DNA of 64,000 nucleotides from an uncultured Flavobacteriaceae bacterium (GTDB lineage Bacteria > Bacteroidota > Bacteroidia > Flavobacteriales > Flavobacteriaceae). Position numbers and translations under genes: made by a program. Location of the stretch: positions 33,074 through 97,073 of the forward strand of contig CALIJE010000040.1 in NCBI GenBank assembly GCA_938017825.1. Reading direction: 5' to 3'. Positions 46,167 through 54,009 of this stretch are shown one piece after another; within the stretch, counting starts at the first letter, position 1; the number at the start of each line of letters is the position of its first letter. Under the pieces are notes generated by a model. That model did not search any database and was not told where the DNA came from. It was given only the letters and a program-made list of their open reading frames with translations.

Positions 46167-46388
46167 CTAAAGATAAGAATGCGAAGTAATGCTCTTATCT
46201 TCTTCCCCGTTATCGTTGTACTTTTTCAATTCAAGCATCCAATATACAAAGGCTACTGTACCAATAATGGCAAGAAGCCAGTTGACCATATTTGATGCCC
46301 ACCAATTTTCCATAAAACGAAGTAAATCGAAGGGGGCGAACAATATGTTTACGAATAAATCCTCTATAGCTTCAAAAAATGCCTTCAT
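46167..46388 (-). CDS. DUF6341 family small membrane protein
   Basis: The 73-residue protein has an amphipathic N-terminal helix (DLFVNILFAPFDLLRFMENWWASN) and one membrane helix (about 33-50, MVNWLLAIIGTVAFVYWML), followed by the DUF6341-like LKKYNDNGEED and a C-terminal HSYL. The function is unknown. It is convergent with purD and divergent from the DUF6427 gene. Confidence 0.78.
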   Translation of the reverse strand: MKAFFEAIEDLFVNILFAPFDLLRFMENWWASNMVNWLLAIIGTVAFVYWMLELKKYNDNGEEDKSITSHSYL

Positions 46389-46408
46389 GATATAGTATAT
46401 TTACGATG

Positions 46409-46416
46409 CAAAAGTA
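46409..46416 (-). promoter_or_regulatory. Promoter -7 box (TACTTTTG) for the DUF6341 gene
   Basis: The minus strand reads TACTTTTG 20 bases before the ATG at 46388. A TTG element occurs 19 bases further upstream (46438-46436), within the first codons of the divergent DUF6427 gene. Confidence 0.55.
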
Positions 46417-46428
46417 TAAAAACGAAAG

Positions 46429-47367
46429 ATGATTTCAAGCTTTTTTGGCAAAACAAAGCCAATTAATTACATCATTCTAATAACGTTTATTTTCGTTTTC
46501 TATTGGTTTGTACATTTTATTGTCTTTGATAAATCGTATAGCCCTACTGAATTGTTCTTGCAGCTAATTGTTTTGGCCATATTATCTTTCTGCTTGTTTG
46601 TTCTCAATTTTATTCTAAAGCGTAATAAAATAACGGGTTCGCATTCCTATGCTATTTTATTTTTTACCATGTTGCTATTGATTTTTCCGCAGACCCTGAT
46701 TGATAATAACTCTGTATTATGTACTTTTTTCTTGCTTCTGGCTACGCGTCGTTTAATCAGCGTGCGCTCTCTTAAAAATGTTCGTTTGAAAATTTTCGAT
46801 GCCACCATTTGGATAGCCGTGGCAAGTATTTTTTATGACTGGGCCCTGCTTTATTTGATTTTGGTTTTTATGGTTATTTATATTTATGAGCCTAAGAACT
46901 TAAAGAATTGGCTGGCACCCTTGGCCGGATGTTTTGTGGTGCAAATGATTATGTATTGCGTTTTGATTTTACAAGGGAATACCGATTTTTTCTGGGAGCA
47001 TTATGACTTTGAATATAGCTTCAATAAGGCGTATTTCCTAAATTGGATCAACAGTACCAAACTAGTGCTCTATATCGTAGGGATATCAATAGTGGGCTTA
47101 ATTAGTTTTTTAAGTGTTGGAAAGGCAGGAATAGGGAAAGTAGCTACCTTACGATTAATTGCCATGCTCTTCTTATTGGGCCTTGCCTTAGAGGTTTTGA
47201 TCGCAACACCGGGAAAATATCCCATAATGGTAACCTTTTTCCCGGCTTCTATATTGTTGTCAAAATATGTTGAATCGATAAAAAAGGCGAACGTTAAGGA
47301 AATAGTGCTGATGCTTTCGATATTTGTTCCGTTTATGGTTTTCTTTATCGGTTTGGTTATAAGGTAA
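46429..47367 (+). CDS. DUF6427 family polytopic membrane protein
   Basis: The 312-residue protein has about eight hydrophobic helices and short loops (KNVRLKIFDATIWIAVASIFYDW, EPKNLKNWLAPLAG). It resembles DUF6427, which in Flavobacteria sits near DUF6341 and DUF4254; no function is known. It is followed by the DUF4254 gene, whose -33 element lies inside its last codons. Confidence 0.78.
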   Translation: MISSFFGKTKPINYIILITFIFVFYWFVHFIVFDKSYSPTELFLQLIVLAILSFCLFVLNFILKRNKITGSHSYAILFFTMLLLIFPQTLIDNNSVLCTFFLLLATRRLISVRSLKNVRLKIFDATIWIAVASIFYDWALLYLILVFMVIYIYEPKNLKNWLAPLAGCFVVQMIMYCVLILQGNTDFFWEHYDFEYSFNKAYFLNWINSTKLVLYIVGISIVGLISFLSVGKAGIGKVATLRLIAMLFLLGLALEVLIATPGKYPIMVTFFPASILLSKYVESIKKANVKEIVLMLSIFVPFMVFFIGLVIR

Positions 47368-47384
47368 AATAGGAGGTATATTTG
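47352..47384 (+). promoter_or_regulatory. Consensus promoter (TTTG-N21-TATATTTG) for the DUF4254 gene
   Basis: A -33 TTTG (47352-47355) and a -7 TATATTTG (47377-47384) are spaced by 21 bases, an excellent Bacteroidota match. The -7 box sits in the loop of a GGAGG/CCTCC inverted repeat (47372-47376 and 47385-47389). The likely ATG starts are 9 and 18 bases beyond the box. Confidence 0.7.
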
Positions 47385-47393
47385 CCTCCAAAA

Positions 47394-48005
47394 ATGTACG
47401 TTATGTTTAGCGATTTCGCTTTTGATATCTTCGAGAAAAGTATAAGGCAATATCATATTAAGGATGATGTATATCAGTCTTTTGAAAACCCATACCCCAA
47501 AGACGATGTAACGCATCTGTTGTATCGTAAGAATTGGATCGATACCGTACAATGGCATTATGAGGACATAATAAGGGACCCGAACATAAATCCTGATTCA
47601 GCCTTGACTTTAAAGCGAAAAATTGATTCGAGTAATCAAGACAGAACAGACTTGGTCGAATATATTGATAGCTATTTTCTCAACAAGTTCAAATCTGTAA
47701 AAACCCTTGCCAATGCTACCATCAATACCGAGAGCCCGGCTTGGGCTATTGATCGGCTTTCGATCTTGGCACTCAAAATCTATCACATGAGAGAAGAGGC
47801 TGAACGTGAGGATGCTTCACCAGAACACTCAAAAAAGTGTCAGGATAAACTAACCATATTGTTAGAACAACGCAAGGATCTTTCAACCGCTATCGATCAG
47901 TTGCTTGCCGATATTGAATCTGGTCGCAAATACATGAAAGTATACAAGCAGATGAAGATGTATAATGACGATGAATTAAACCCGGTTCTAAGAGGGCAAA
48001 AATAA
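47394..48005 (+). CDS. DUF4254 domain protein
   Basis: Two in-frame ATGs (47394 and 47403) are possible, giving 203 or 200 residues; the second fits the family start FSDFAFDIFEKS better. The protein is cytosolic and mainly helical, with WIDTVQWHYEDIIRDP and AWAIDRLSILALKIYHMREE typical of DUF4254. It overlaps neither neighbour and is followed by a GT9 gene after 4 bases, suggesting a link to lipopolysaccharide core synthesis. The upstream TTG at 47382 belongs to the promoter box. Confidence 0.85.
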   Translation: MYVMFSDFAFDIFEKSIRQYHIKDDVYQSFENPYPKDDVTHLLYRKNWIDTVQWHYEDIIRDPNINPDSALTLKRKIDSSNQDRTDLVEYIDSYFLNKFKSVKTLANATINTESPAWAIDRLSILALKIYHMREEAEREDASPEHSKKCQDKLTILLEQRKDLSTAIDQLLADIESGRKYMKVYKQMKMYNDDELNPVLRGQK

Positions 48006-48009
48006 AAGA

Positions 48010-49038
48010 ATGAACACCAACGCCCATATTCTGGTCATTCGACTTTCTGCAATGGGCGATGTAGCAATGACCATCCCGGTCTTGTTGGGCCTATCACAGC
48101 AATACCCTCACTTAAAGATTACTGTTTTGACCCGTGCTTTTTTTGCTCCTATGTTTGGTCAATTGCCTAATGTAACAGTTTTCGAGGCAGACGTGAAAGG
48201 AATTCACAGTGGAATTTTCGGACTTTGGAAACTGTACAAAGCGTTGAAAAAACTACGCTTTAACGCTATTGCCGACTTACATAACGTATTGCGAAGCTCT
48301 ATTTTGAAACAGTTCTTTAGATTAGACGCGATTCCTTTTTTTTCATTGGACAAAGGCCGACAAGAAAAGAAAAGATTGACTACCAAAAGCAATAAACGTT
48401 TTGTACAACTGAAGACGACACATCAGCGATACGCCGATGTCTTTTCGGAAATGGGCTATCCGATAGATTTGAAGAAGGTGAACCTTTTGCAAAAAGAAAC
48501 ACTATCTGAAAATACGCTAAAGCTCGTCGGTTCCGATTCGCGAAAATGGATTGGTATAGCTCCTTTTGCGGCCTTTGAAGGAAAAAAGTATCCCCTAGTC
48601 TTGATGGGAAATGTCATTGAAGGCCTAAAAAAAACTAGTTCGTACAAAATAATTCTTTTCGGAGGCGGCCGTCACGAAAGAGAACTACTAGAGGGATTTA
48701 AAGAAGGGAATAGCTGTATCAATACCATAGGGCAATTAAGTTTTAGAGAGGAATTGGATCTCGTAAGCAATTTAGACCTTATGCTGTCTATGGATAGTGG
48801 CAATGCACATTTGGCTGCAATGTACGGCATCCCCACCATAACGCTTTGGGGAGTAACCCACCCGTATGCGGGCTTCGCCCCATTTAAACAGGATTCTAAT
48901 ACGATACTCGCCGACCGAGAAATATATCCCCTAATTCCGACATCCGTTTATGGGAACAAGGCTCCTCAAGGATACGAACAGGCCATTGCAAGTATTAGGC
49001 CGACAACAATACTTCACAAAATCACGGAACTAACCTAA
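48010..49038 (+). CDS. Glycosyltransferase family 9 (heptosyltransferase-like)
   Basis: The 342-residue GT-B enzyme begins ILVIRLSAMGDVAMTIPVLLGLSQ and has the C-terminal donor motifs FGGGRHERELL and LMLSMDSGNAHLAAMYGIPTITLWGVTHP. This is the ADP-heptose:LPS heptosyltransferase family, which builds the LPS inner core. The donor sugar in Flavobacteria is not certain. It is probably translated with DUF4254. Confidence 0.88.
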   Translation: MNTNAHILVIRLSAMGDVAMTIPVLLGLSQQYPHLKITVLTRAFFAPMFGQLPNVTVFEADVKGIHSGIFGLWKLYKALKKLRFNAIADLHNVLRSSILKQFFRLDAIPFFSLDKGRQEKKRLTTKSNKRFVQLKTTHQRYADVFSEMGYPIDLKKVNLLQKETLSENTLKLVGSDSRKWIGIAPFAAFEGKKYPLVLMGNVIEGLKKTSSYKIILFGGGRHERELLEGFKEGNSCINTIGQLSFREELDLVSNLDLMLSMDSGNAHLAAMYGIPTITLWGVTHPYAGFAPFKQDSNTILADREIYPLIPTSVYGNKAPQGYEQAIASIRPTTILHKITELT

Positions 49039-49049
49039 CCCAAATACTT

Positions 49050-49676
49050 CTATTGATTATACTGAGAGGTCTGCTTTGGCTCTATAGATTTAAAGTAGAA
49101 GCGTAATTGAGACATAAATCGATACTTTCGGGCACTTGGTGCAGTCTCTACCATTAGGGTACGAATTCCCATAAAGGAGCTCATCAAAAATATGGCTACC
49201 CCTTCTGCATCTATGTGCCGATCAATATGACCATTGAATTTTCCGCGTTGTATAGCAGAAACCAATGTAACTTCCCAGACTTTAAGAACTTCATTCAGAT
49301 GTTTCATTACAAGCTCATTGCGCCCATTGAATTCGTTTATAAAATTGTTGAGTACGAAGCCATAGTCTAGCTCATTATGAACCGCTGTTTCCAGGGCATT
49401 TTCAAAACAATTTGTAATTAGATCCAGGGTGTGCTCATGTCCTTCGATGGGTTCTATTAGTAAACTATATACTTTACGAACCACAAGGTTTTCGATAATC
49501 TGAATAAAGAAATCTTCTTTTGATTCATAATGATAATAGAAGGCCCCTTTCGAAAGCGAAAGTCTTTTAAGAATATCATCGACGCTGGTATTGTAATAGC
49601 CTTTTTCGTAGAAAAGTGAAAGACCTGTAGTTTGTAACCGTTGCATGGTGGCCATGCGTTTTAGACTTTTTTCCAT
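49050..49676 (-). CDS. TetR/AcrR family transcriptional regulator
   Basis: The 208-residue protein has the N-terminal helix-turn-helix (TTGLSLFYEKGYYNTSVDDILKRLSLSKGAFYYHYESKEDFF, residues about 16-57) and a helical ligand domain. The ligand is unknown. A palindromic ACCGACT-type site lies just upstream of its start, and another lies between it and arsS, so it probably autoregulates and may control a neighbour. Confidence 0.9.
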   Translation of the reverse strand: MEKSLKRMATMQRLQTTGLSLFYEKGYYNTSVDDILKRLSLSKGAFYYHYESKEDFFIQIIENLVVRKVYSLLIEPIEGHEHTLDLITNCFENALETAVHNELDYGFVLNNFINEFNGRNELVMKHLNEVLKVWEVTLVSAIQRGKFNGHIDRHIDAEGVAIFLMSSFMGIRTLMVETAPSARKYRFMSQLRFYFKSIEPKQTSQYNQ

Positions 49677-49705
49677 GAGATTTGGGTTTTAAGTTGTTAG
49701 TGAAA

Positions 49706-49721
49706 CCGACTAAGGAGTCGG
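49706..49721. promoter_or_regulatory. Candidate TetR operator upstream of the tetR-type gene
   Basis: CCGACT (49706-49711) and AGTCGG (49716-49721) form a perfect inverted repeat with an AAGG spacer, 30 bases upstream of the regulator's ATG. The half-site ACCGACT recurs at 49841-49847. Confidence 0.5.
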
Positions 49722-49839
49722 GAAAATATAGAACCTCAAAAGCCTGGTTTTAGTATGTAAAATGGGGTGTTTTGTTGTAAATATTCGATAAACGGTTGTG
49801 AAAGCCCCTCTTTAACATATGGCAACTGGGCAAAAAACT

Positions 49840-49851
49840 GACCGACTGGTC
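49840..49851. promoter_or_regulatory. Candidate TetR operator (GACCGACTGGTC)
   Basis: GACC-GACT-GGTC is a compact inverted repeat sharing ACCGACT with the site at 49705-49711. It lies between the tetR-type gene and the arsS stop codon, 164 bases from the regulator start. Confidence 0.45.
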
Positions 49852-49931
49852 TGCGTTCTGCGTGCACCTAGAAAGTTTGGATGGCCATTGCAGAACAAGC
49901 CAATAAAGATTTAGCTACTGCTACCGAAAAG

Positions 49932-50987
49932 TTAAGCGACCGTTCCTTGACAACTACTCCCGGCGCCGGCGGTACACCCATAACAATGTTGGGAAATAAT
50001 TATATTCCGATCATTCAATAGCTCTTCATTATAGTCCTTAATATGCTTTACTTTACTGGCAACTTTTAGATCGAGCATTTGATTAAAGTCACAATCGTAT
50101 AGCCATCCGTCCCAACTGATTGATATGGTATTGGTACACATGACATTTGCGACTGCGGCCGGGTTGTACGCCTCTACTAAAGCGTACATATAGTCCTCAT
50201 AATTTTCTGAGGCGATCAAATAGTCCAAAAAGCGGGCAATCGGCAGGTTGGTAATGGCAAAAAGATTATGAAATTCGATATCGAAGTCTTCTTTTAAGGC
50301 CTTCTTAAAGTCAGCCTCCAGGGCCATTTGATCGCCTGGCAAATATGCTCCTGAAGGATTGTAGACCAAATCTAATCGAAGGCTGCTGTTAGGCATTCCA
50401 TAACCAACGGCGTTTAGTTCTTGTAAGGCCTTTATCGATTTGTCGAAAACCCCATCACCACGCTGTTTGTCGGTTTTGCCACGCGTATAATGCGGCATCG
50501 AGGAAATGACATGCACGTTATGCTTTTTGAAGAATTCGGGTAAATCGTAGTATTTCTTGTTTGCACGTATGATCGTTAAGTTAGAGCGTACAATGAAATC
50601 TTTGATTCCGGCCTTGGCAGCTTCCTCTACAAACCAACGAAAATCAGGATTCATTTCTGGCGCACCGCCGGTAAGATCTAAAGTATGTGCTCCGGTATTC
50701 TTAATAACCTCTAAACACTGCAGCATAGTTTCACGGGTCATTATTTCTTTTCGATCAGGACCTGCATCAACATGACAATGCTCACAGACTTGATTGCACA
50801 TGTATCCCACATTTATTTGTAGAATTTCCAATTTGGATGGTCGCAGCGGGAAATGTCCAATTTCCTGAATTTTGTCCTTAAAAAAGGGCAGTTCTCCATC
50901 TGCAAATATGCCTCCGTTAAGGATTTCGAGCTGTTTGTTGCTAACAGCAAGTTCGTTGCCTTTAGCCTTTAGTGATTTTGTAGCCAT
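49932..50987 (-). CDS. arsS: Arsenosugar biosynthesis radical SAM protein ArsS
   Basis: The 351-residue radical SAM enzyme has the iron-sulfur motif CNQVCEHCHVDAGPDR (about 64-79, CX3CX2C), LDLTGGAPEMNPDF, and a C-terminal Cys-rich CYGCTAGAGSSCQG. These are the ArsS (DUF3641-type) features. ArsS joins dimethylarsenic to the ribose of S-adenosylmethionine to begin arsenosugar synthesis. arsM is not in the window. The peroxidase-like gene lies 68 bases upstream on the same strand. Confidence 0.92.
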   Translation of the reverse strand: MATKSLKAKGNELAVSNKQLEILNGGIFADGELPFFKDKIQEIGHFPLRPSKLEILQINVGYMCNQVCEHCHVDAGPDRKEIMTRETMLQCLEVIKNTGAHTLDLTGGAPEMNPDFRWFVEEAAKAGIKDFIVRSNLTIIRANKKYYDLPEFFKKHNVHVISSMPHYTRGKTDKQRGDGVFDKSIKALQELNAVGYGMPNSSLRLDLVYNPSGAYLPGDQMALEADFKKALKEDFDIEFHNLFAITNLPIARFLDYLIASENYEDYMYALVEAYNPAAVANVMCTNTISISWDGWLYDCDFNQMLDLKVASKVKHIKDYNEELLNDRNIIISQHCYGCTAGAGSSCQGTVA

Positions 50988-51055
50988 CTATTTTATTCTC
51001 GATATGCAGCCAAAGTTTGCGGCCAAAACATTGCAAACTATAGAAGCCCTGTCAA

Positions 51056-51391
51056 TTACATGCTTAATTTTTCGTACTTATTCATCATCTGTACTCCATG
51101 AACCAAGGTAGCACCGCTTTCTATGGCTGCGCCTACGTGAACCGACTCCATCATTTCTTCCTTGGTAATACCTTTTTGAAGCCCATCCTTAGTATACGCA
51201 TCAATGCAATATGGACATTTGACCACATGCGCCACGGCTAGGGCTATCAATGATTTTTCTCTTGAACTTAGTGCGCCTTCTTCGAAAACCTTACCGTAAT
51301 AGTCGAAAAATTTGGTGCCCAATTCCTCACTCCATTCCGTAATTCTTCCGAATTTTCTCAAATCTTTAGGGTCGTAATATGAATTTGCCAT
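51056..51391 (-). CDS. Arsenosugar-associated carboxymuconolactone decarboxylase / AhpD-like protein
   Basis: The 111-residue helical protein carries the AhpD-type redox motif HVVKCPYCIDAYT (CxxC, about 55-67) and EKSLIALAVAHVV. Homologues commonly sit directly upstream of arsS and are annotated as arsenosugar-associated peroxidase-like proteins; the exact role is not known. A TAAATTTG box lies 46 bases upstream, and the pair with arsS is probably one operon. Confidence 0.87.
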   Translation of the reverse strand: MANSYYDPKDLRKFGRITEWSEELGTKFFDYYGKVFEEGALSSREKSLIALAVAHVVKCPYCIDAYTKDGLQKGITKEEMMESVHVGAAIESGATLVHGVQMMNKYEKLSM

Positions 51392-51437
51392 TTTATGTTT
51401 TTTTAATTGCCGTTTAGTTATTTTGCCAAAGGCTCGT

Positions 51438-51445
51438 CAAATTTA
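51438..51445 (-). promoter_or_regulatory. Promoter -7 box (TAAATTTG) for the arsS operon
   Basis: The minus strand reads TAAATTTG, an exact match to TAnnTTTG, 46 bases before the AhpD-like start. There is a GTTG at 15 bases further upstream, shorter than the usual spacing. Confidence 0.42.
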
Positions 51446-51588
51446 CGATATAATCTTCCGCAACTTTGTCGTGCAGTGGGGATTTATCTTACTAGATTGA
51501 GCCGCAAAAGCGGAATTTTCTTTTTTTATCTGTGAAATGCCATGACCCCTTTCTTTTTATTATGCCTTAAACAGCTATTTTTACAAAA

Positions 51589-51596
51589 TATATTTG
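51589..51596 (+). promoter_or_regulatory. Promoter -7 box (TATATTTG) abutting the patatin start
   Basis: TATATTTG is followed by only GCA before the ATG at 51600. The predicted transcription start falls at or inside the start codon. Confidence 0.58.
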
Positions 51597-51599
51597 GCA

Positions 51600-52382
51600 A
51601 TGACGGCGAATGACTTAAGGTCAAAATCAATTGGATTGGTACTTTCGGGTGGTGGGGTGCGCGGAATGGCACATGTTGGGGTTATTAGGGCCATGGAGCA
51701 ATTCGGCATTACGGCGAAATTGGTTTCAGGGAGTAGTGTAGGTGCTTTGGTTGCGGCCTTGTATGCCAATGGTAATTCTGTTTCTGATATGATTTCCTTT
51801 TTTAAGGAAACACCTTTATTTCGCTACAATTTCCTTACGATATTAAAACCAGGTCTTGTAAATACCGAAAGGTATATAAATATATTCAAAGGCTATTTTC
51901 CAGATAATGATTTTGCGGCATTGGAAAAAGAGCTTCATGTTGTTGCTACCAATCTTCAAAAAGGGGAAGAAGAATTTTTCAGTACCGGCGAATTGATTCG
52001 ACCCCTTTTGGCATCAGCGGCCTTACCTCCAGTATTTACGCCGGTTACCATCAACAATTGTTTGTACGGTGATGGGGGAATAATGAACAATTTTCCACTG
52101 GAGCCCATAAAGAACAAGGTCGAATTTATGATTGGAAGCAATGTATCGGTGATCAAACAAGTGGATAAGAAGAGCATTCGTACATCACTGCAATTGGCGG
52201 GGAGAACCACAGCACTCATGATTTATGCGATCAATAGGGCCAAAATAGCCCAATGTGATATTGTTATCGAACCCATGGAATTAGATCAGATTGGCGTTTT
52301 AGACAAGGCAGGTATCGAAAAGGCCTACGTAATCGGTTATGACCATGCTTCCAAACAGCTAGAAAGCCTAATGAAGAATTAG
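51600..52382 (+). CDS. Patatin-like phospholipase (RssA/NTE type)
   Basis: ATG 51600 gives 260 residues; the in-frame TTG at 51594 is part of the promoter box. The glycine-rich oxyanion motif SGGGVRGMAHVGVI (about 16-29), the nucleophile elbow SGSSVGAL and the catalytic Asp in YGDGGIMNNFPLE are all present, so a Ser-Asp dyad lipase is expected. There is no signal peptide. It is convergent with the reductase gene, with only 13 bases between them. Confidence 0.92.
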   Translation: MTANDLRSKSIGLVLSGGGVRGMAHVGVIRAMEQFGITAKLVSGSSVGALVAALYANGNSVSDMISFFKETPLFRYNFLTILKPGLVNTERYINIFKGYFPDNDFAALEKELHVVATNLQKGEEEFFSTGELIRPLLASAALPPVFTPVTINNCLYGDGGIMNNFPLEPIKNKVEFMIGSNVSVIKQVDKKSIRTSLQLAGRTTALMIYAINRAKIAQCDIVIEPMELDQIGVLDKAGIEKAYVIGYDHASKQLESLMKN

Positions 52383-52395
52383 GAAAGTTCGGTAA

Positions 52396-53445
52396 TCATA
52401 CGTCATCATAATCGACCTTTAAGGTCGATGTTACCGGCACCGCCTGGCATGTAAGGATCAAGCCTTCTTCAATTTCCCCGTCGGTTAAAATTTGGTTTTT
52501 GATCATCGTCGCTTTCCCTTCTGTAACTCGCGCAATACAACTACTGCAAACGCCTCCTTGGCATGAATAAGGCGCATCGATGTTTTCCTTTAAAACAGCA
52601 TCGAGCACCGCCATTTTCTTATTCATTTTAAGGGAAAATACTTCATCATCTACGGTAACTTCTACGACCGCCTGACCATCATCTGTTATAGGCAGTTCCT
52701 CTTTGATTTCCGTAGCGGTAAAAAGCTCAAAGTGTATGCGGTCCTTGTCAATACCATTTTCCATCAAGGTGTCGGTCACCATATGAATCATCGCTTCAGG
52801 GCCGCAAAGGTAAAAGGCATCGAACGAAATACCCTTATGTTTATTCTTTAGGGCATAGTTTACCGTTGAGGTATCGATTCGCCCGAACAACGCGTTTTCC
52901 TCCATAGTTTCGCTATTGGTAAAATGAACGAAAAAGCGATCAGGGTGGTCTAGTTGTAATTTCACCAGGTCAGTGTAGAACATACACTCTTCATATGACT
53001 TATTCCCGTAAACCAGCACAAATGAGTTATCTGAATTGCACTCCAATACCGTCTTGGCAATACTCATTATTGGGGTGATGCCACTGCCAGCGGCAAAAGC
53101 CGCAACATTTTTTGCACTATCCGAGGGGCTAAAGGTAAAGCGGCCGTCAGGGGGCATTACCTCAAGTATATCGCCAACAGCGAGTTTTGAATGGGCATAG
53201 TCTGAGAAACCTCCACGGTCAACCTTTTTAACACCTATGGTAATTTGGGCGTTTTTCGGATGGGAGCTAATAGAATAAGCCCTTCGAAGCTCTTTTCCTT
53301 TGATTTCTTTTTTGATGGTAATATACTGCCCAGCTGTAAAAGCGAAGGTCTGCGCAAGTTCTTTCGGAATATTAAAAGAGATGGCCACAGAACTTGGCGT
53401 AAGCTTTTCTATATGCGAAACGGTCAATGAATGAAAATCGGCCAT
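52396..53445 (-). CDS. PaaE-type ferredoxin/FAD oxidoreductase
   Basis: The 349-residue protein combines an FNR-like FAD/NAD(P)H module (ELRRAYSISSHP, FAAGSGITPIMSI, YLCGPEAM) with a C-terminal plant-type 2Fe-2S domain (CQGGVCSSCIARV...LTCQA, about 297-336). This matches reductases of phenylacetyl-CoA epoxidase (PaaE) and related systems, which pass electrons from NAD(P)H to oxygenases. No oxygenase subunits are adjacent; AlkB at 3.3-4.3 kb is a possible but unproven partner. Confidence 0.9.
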   Translation of the reverse strand: MADFHSLTVSHIEKLTPSSVAISFNIPKELAQTFAFTAGQYITIKKEIKGKELRRAYSISSHPKNAQITIGVKKVDRGGFSDYAHSKLAVGDILEVMPPDGRFTFSPSDSAKNVAAFAAGSGITPIMSIAKTVLECNSDNSFVLVYGNKSYEECMFYTDLVKLQLDHPDRFFVHFTNSETMEENALFGRIDTSTVNYALKNKHKGISFDAFYLCGPEAMIHMVTDTLMENGIDKDRIHFELFTATEIKEELPITDDGQAVVEVTVDDEVFSLKMNKKMAVLDAVLKENIDAPYSCQGGVCSSCIARVTEGKATMIKNQILTDGEIEEGLILTCQAVPVTSTLKVDYDDV

Positions 53446-53466
53446 ATATTTTTTTTAAATGGACTG

Positions 53467-53474
53467 CAAAATTA
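53467..53474 (-). promoter_or_regulatory. Promoter -7 box (TAATTTTG) for the reductase gene
   Basis: The minus strand reads TAATTTTG (TAnnTTTG) 21 bases before the ATG at 53445. Confidence 0.5.
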
Positions 53475-53658
53475 AGCATTGAATGCACCATATAAAATTG
53501 GATAGCTAAAAAATAATTACTTCTTTGTAGTCAAATGCCCGGCAAGAGCATAAAAATTGGGGGCGCTTAAAAGAATAATTGAAAAAAGTGTCCGAAAATC
53601 CGTGAAAGTCTTCGTCATAAAGGCGAATAACAATATTAATTTTTTAAAAAGTAGAAAA

Positions 53659-54006
53659 ATGAAAGATTTTATGATGATTTTTATCGGAGCCAGTTATGAA
53701 GAATTAGGCCTGTCACCTGAAGAACTTCAGGGTCGCATGGGAAAATGGTTTGCATGGGGGGACAAAATGGGAAAGCAGGGAATTCTCAAAGGAGGTGAAG
53801 CCTTGGTTCCAACTATTAAACGGGTTGTAGGCAAGGACCGCACGGTTAGTGATGGCCCATTCGCCGACAGCAAGGAACTTATAGGAGGGTATTATATCGT
53901 TACTGCCGAAAATGCCGAAGCCGTGGTTGAAATTGCCCAAGATTATCCCGATTACGATTTGGGCGGCACAGTTGAAATTCGTGAAATAATGGTATTTGAC
54001 CAGTAA
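53659..54006 (+). CDS. YCII-related (DGPF) domain protein
   Basis: The preferred start is ATG 53659 (115 residues), preceded by AGAAAA. An in-frame extension back to 53557 adds 34 basic residues that do not look like the family. The ferredoxin-like YCII domain has GRMGKWFAWGDKMGKQG and the family DGPFADSKELIGGYYIV (about 68-85). Its gene ends 3 bases before an ECF42-type sigma factor; this pairing is the typical context of that group. The role is unknown. Confidence 0.85.
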   Translation: MKDFMMIFIGASYEELGLSPEELQGRMGKWFAWGDKMGKQGILKGGEALVPTIKRVVGKDRTVSDGPFADSKELIGGYYIVTAENAEAVVEIAQDYPDYDLGGTVEIREIMVFDQ

Positions 54007-54009
54007 ACA

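Noticed and set aside
46171..46200. Inverted repeat AGATAAGA/TCTTATCT at the purD-DUF6341 junction
   Set aside because: It lies in the C-terminal codons of DUF6341 with a 14-base loop and no clean T-run, so I did not call a terminator.
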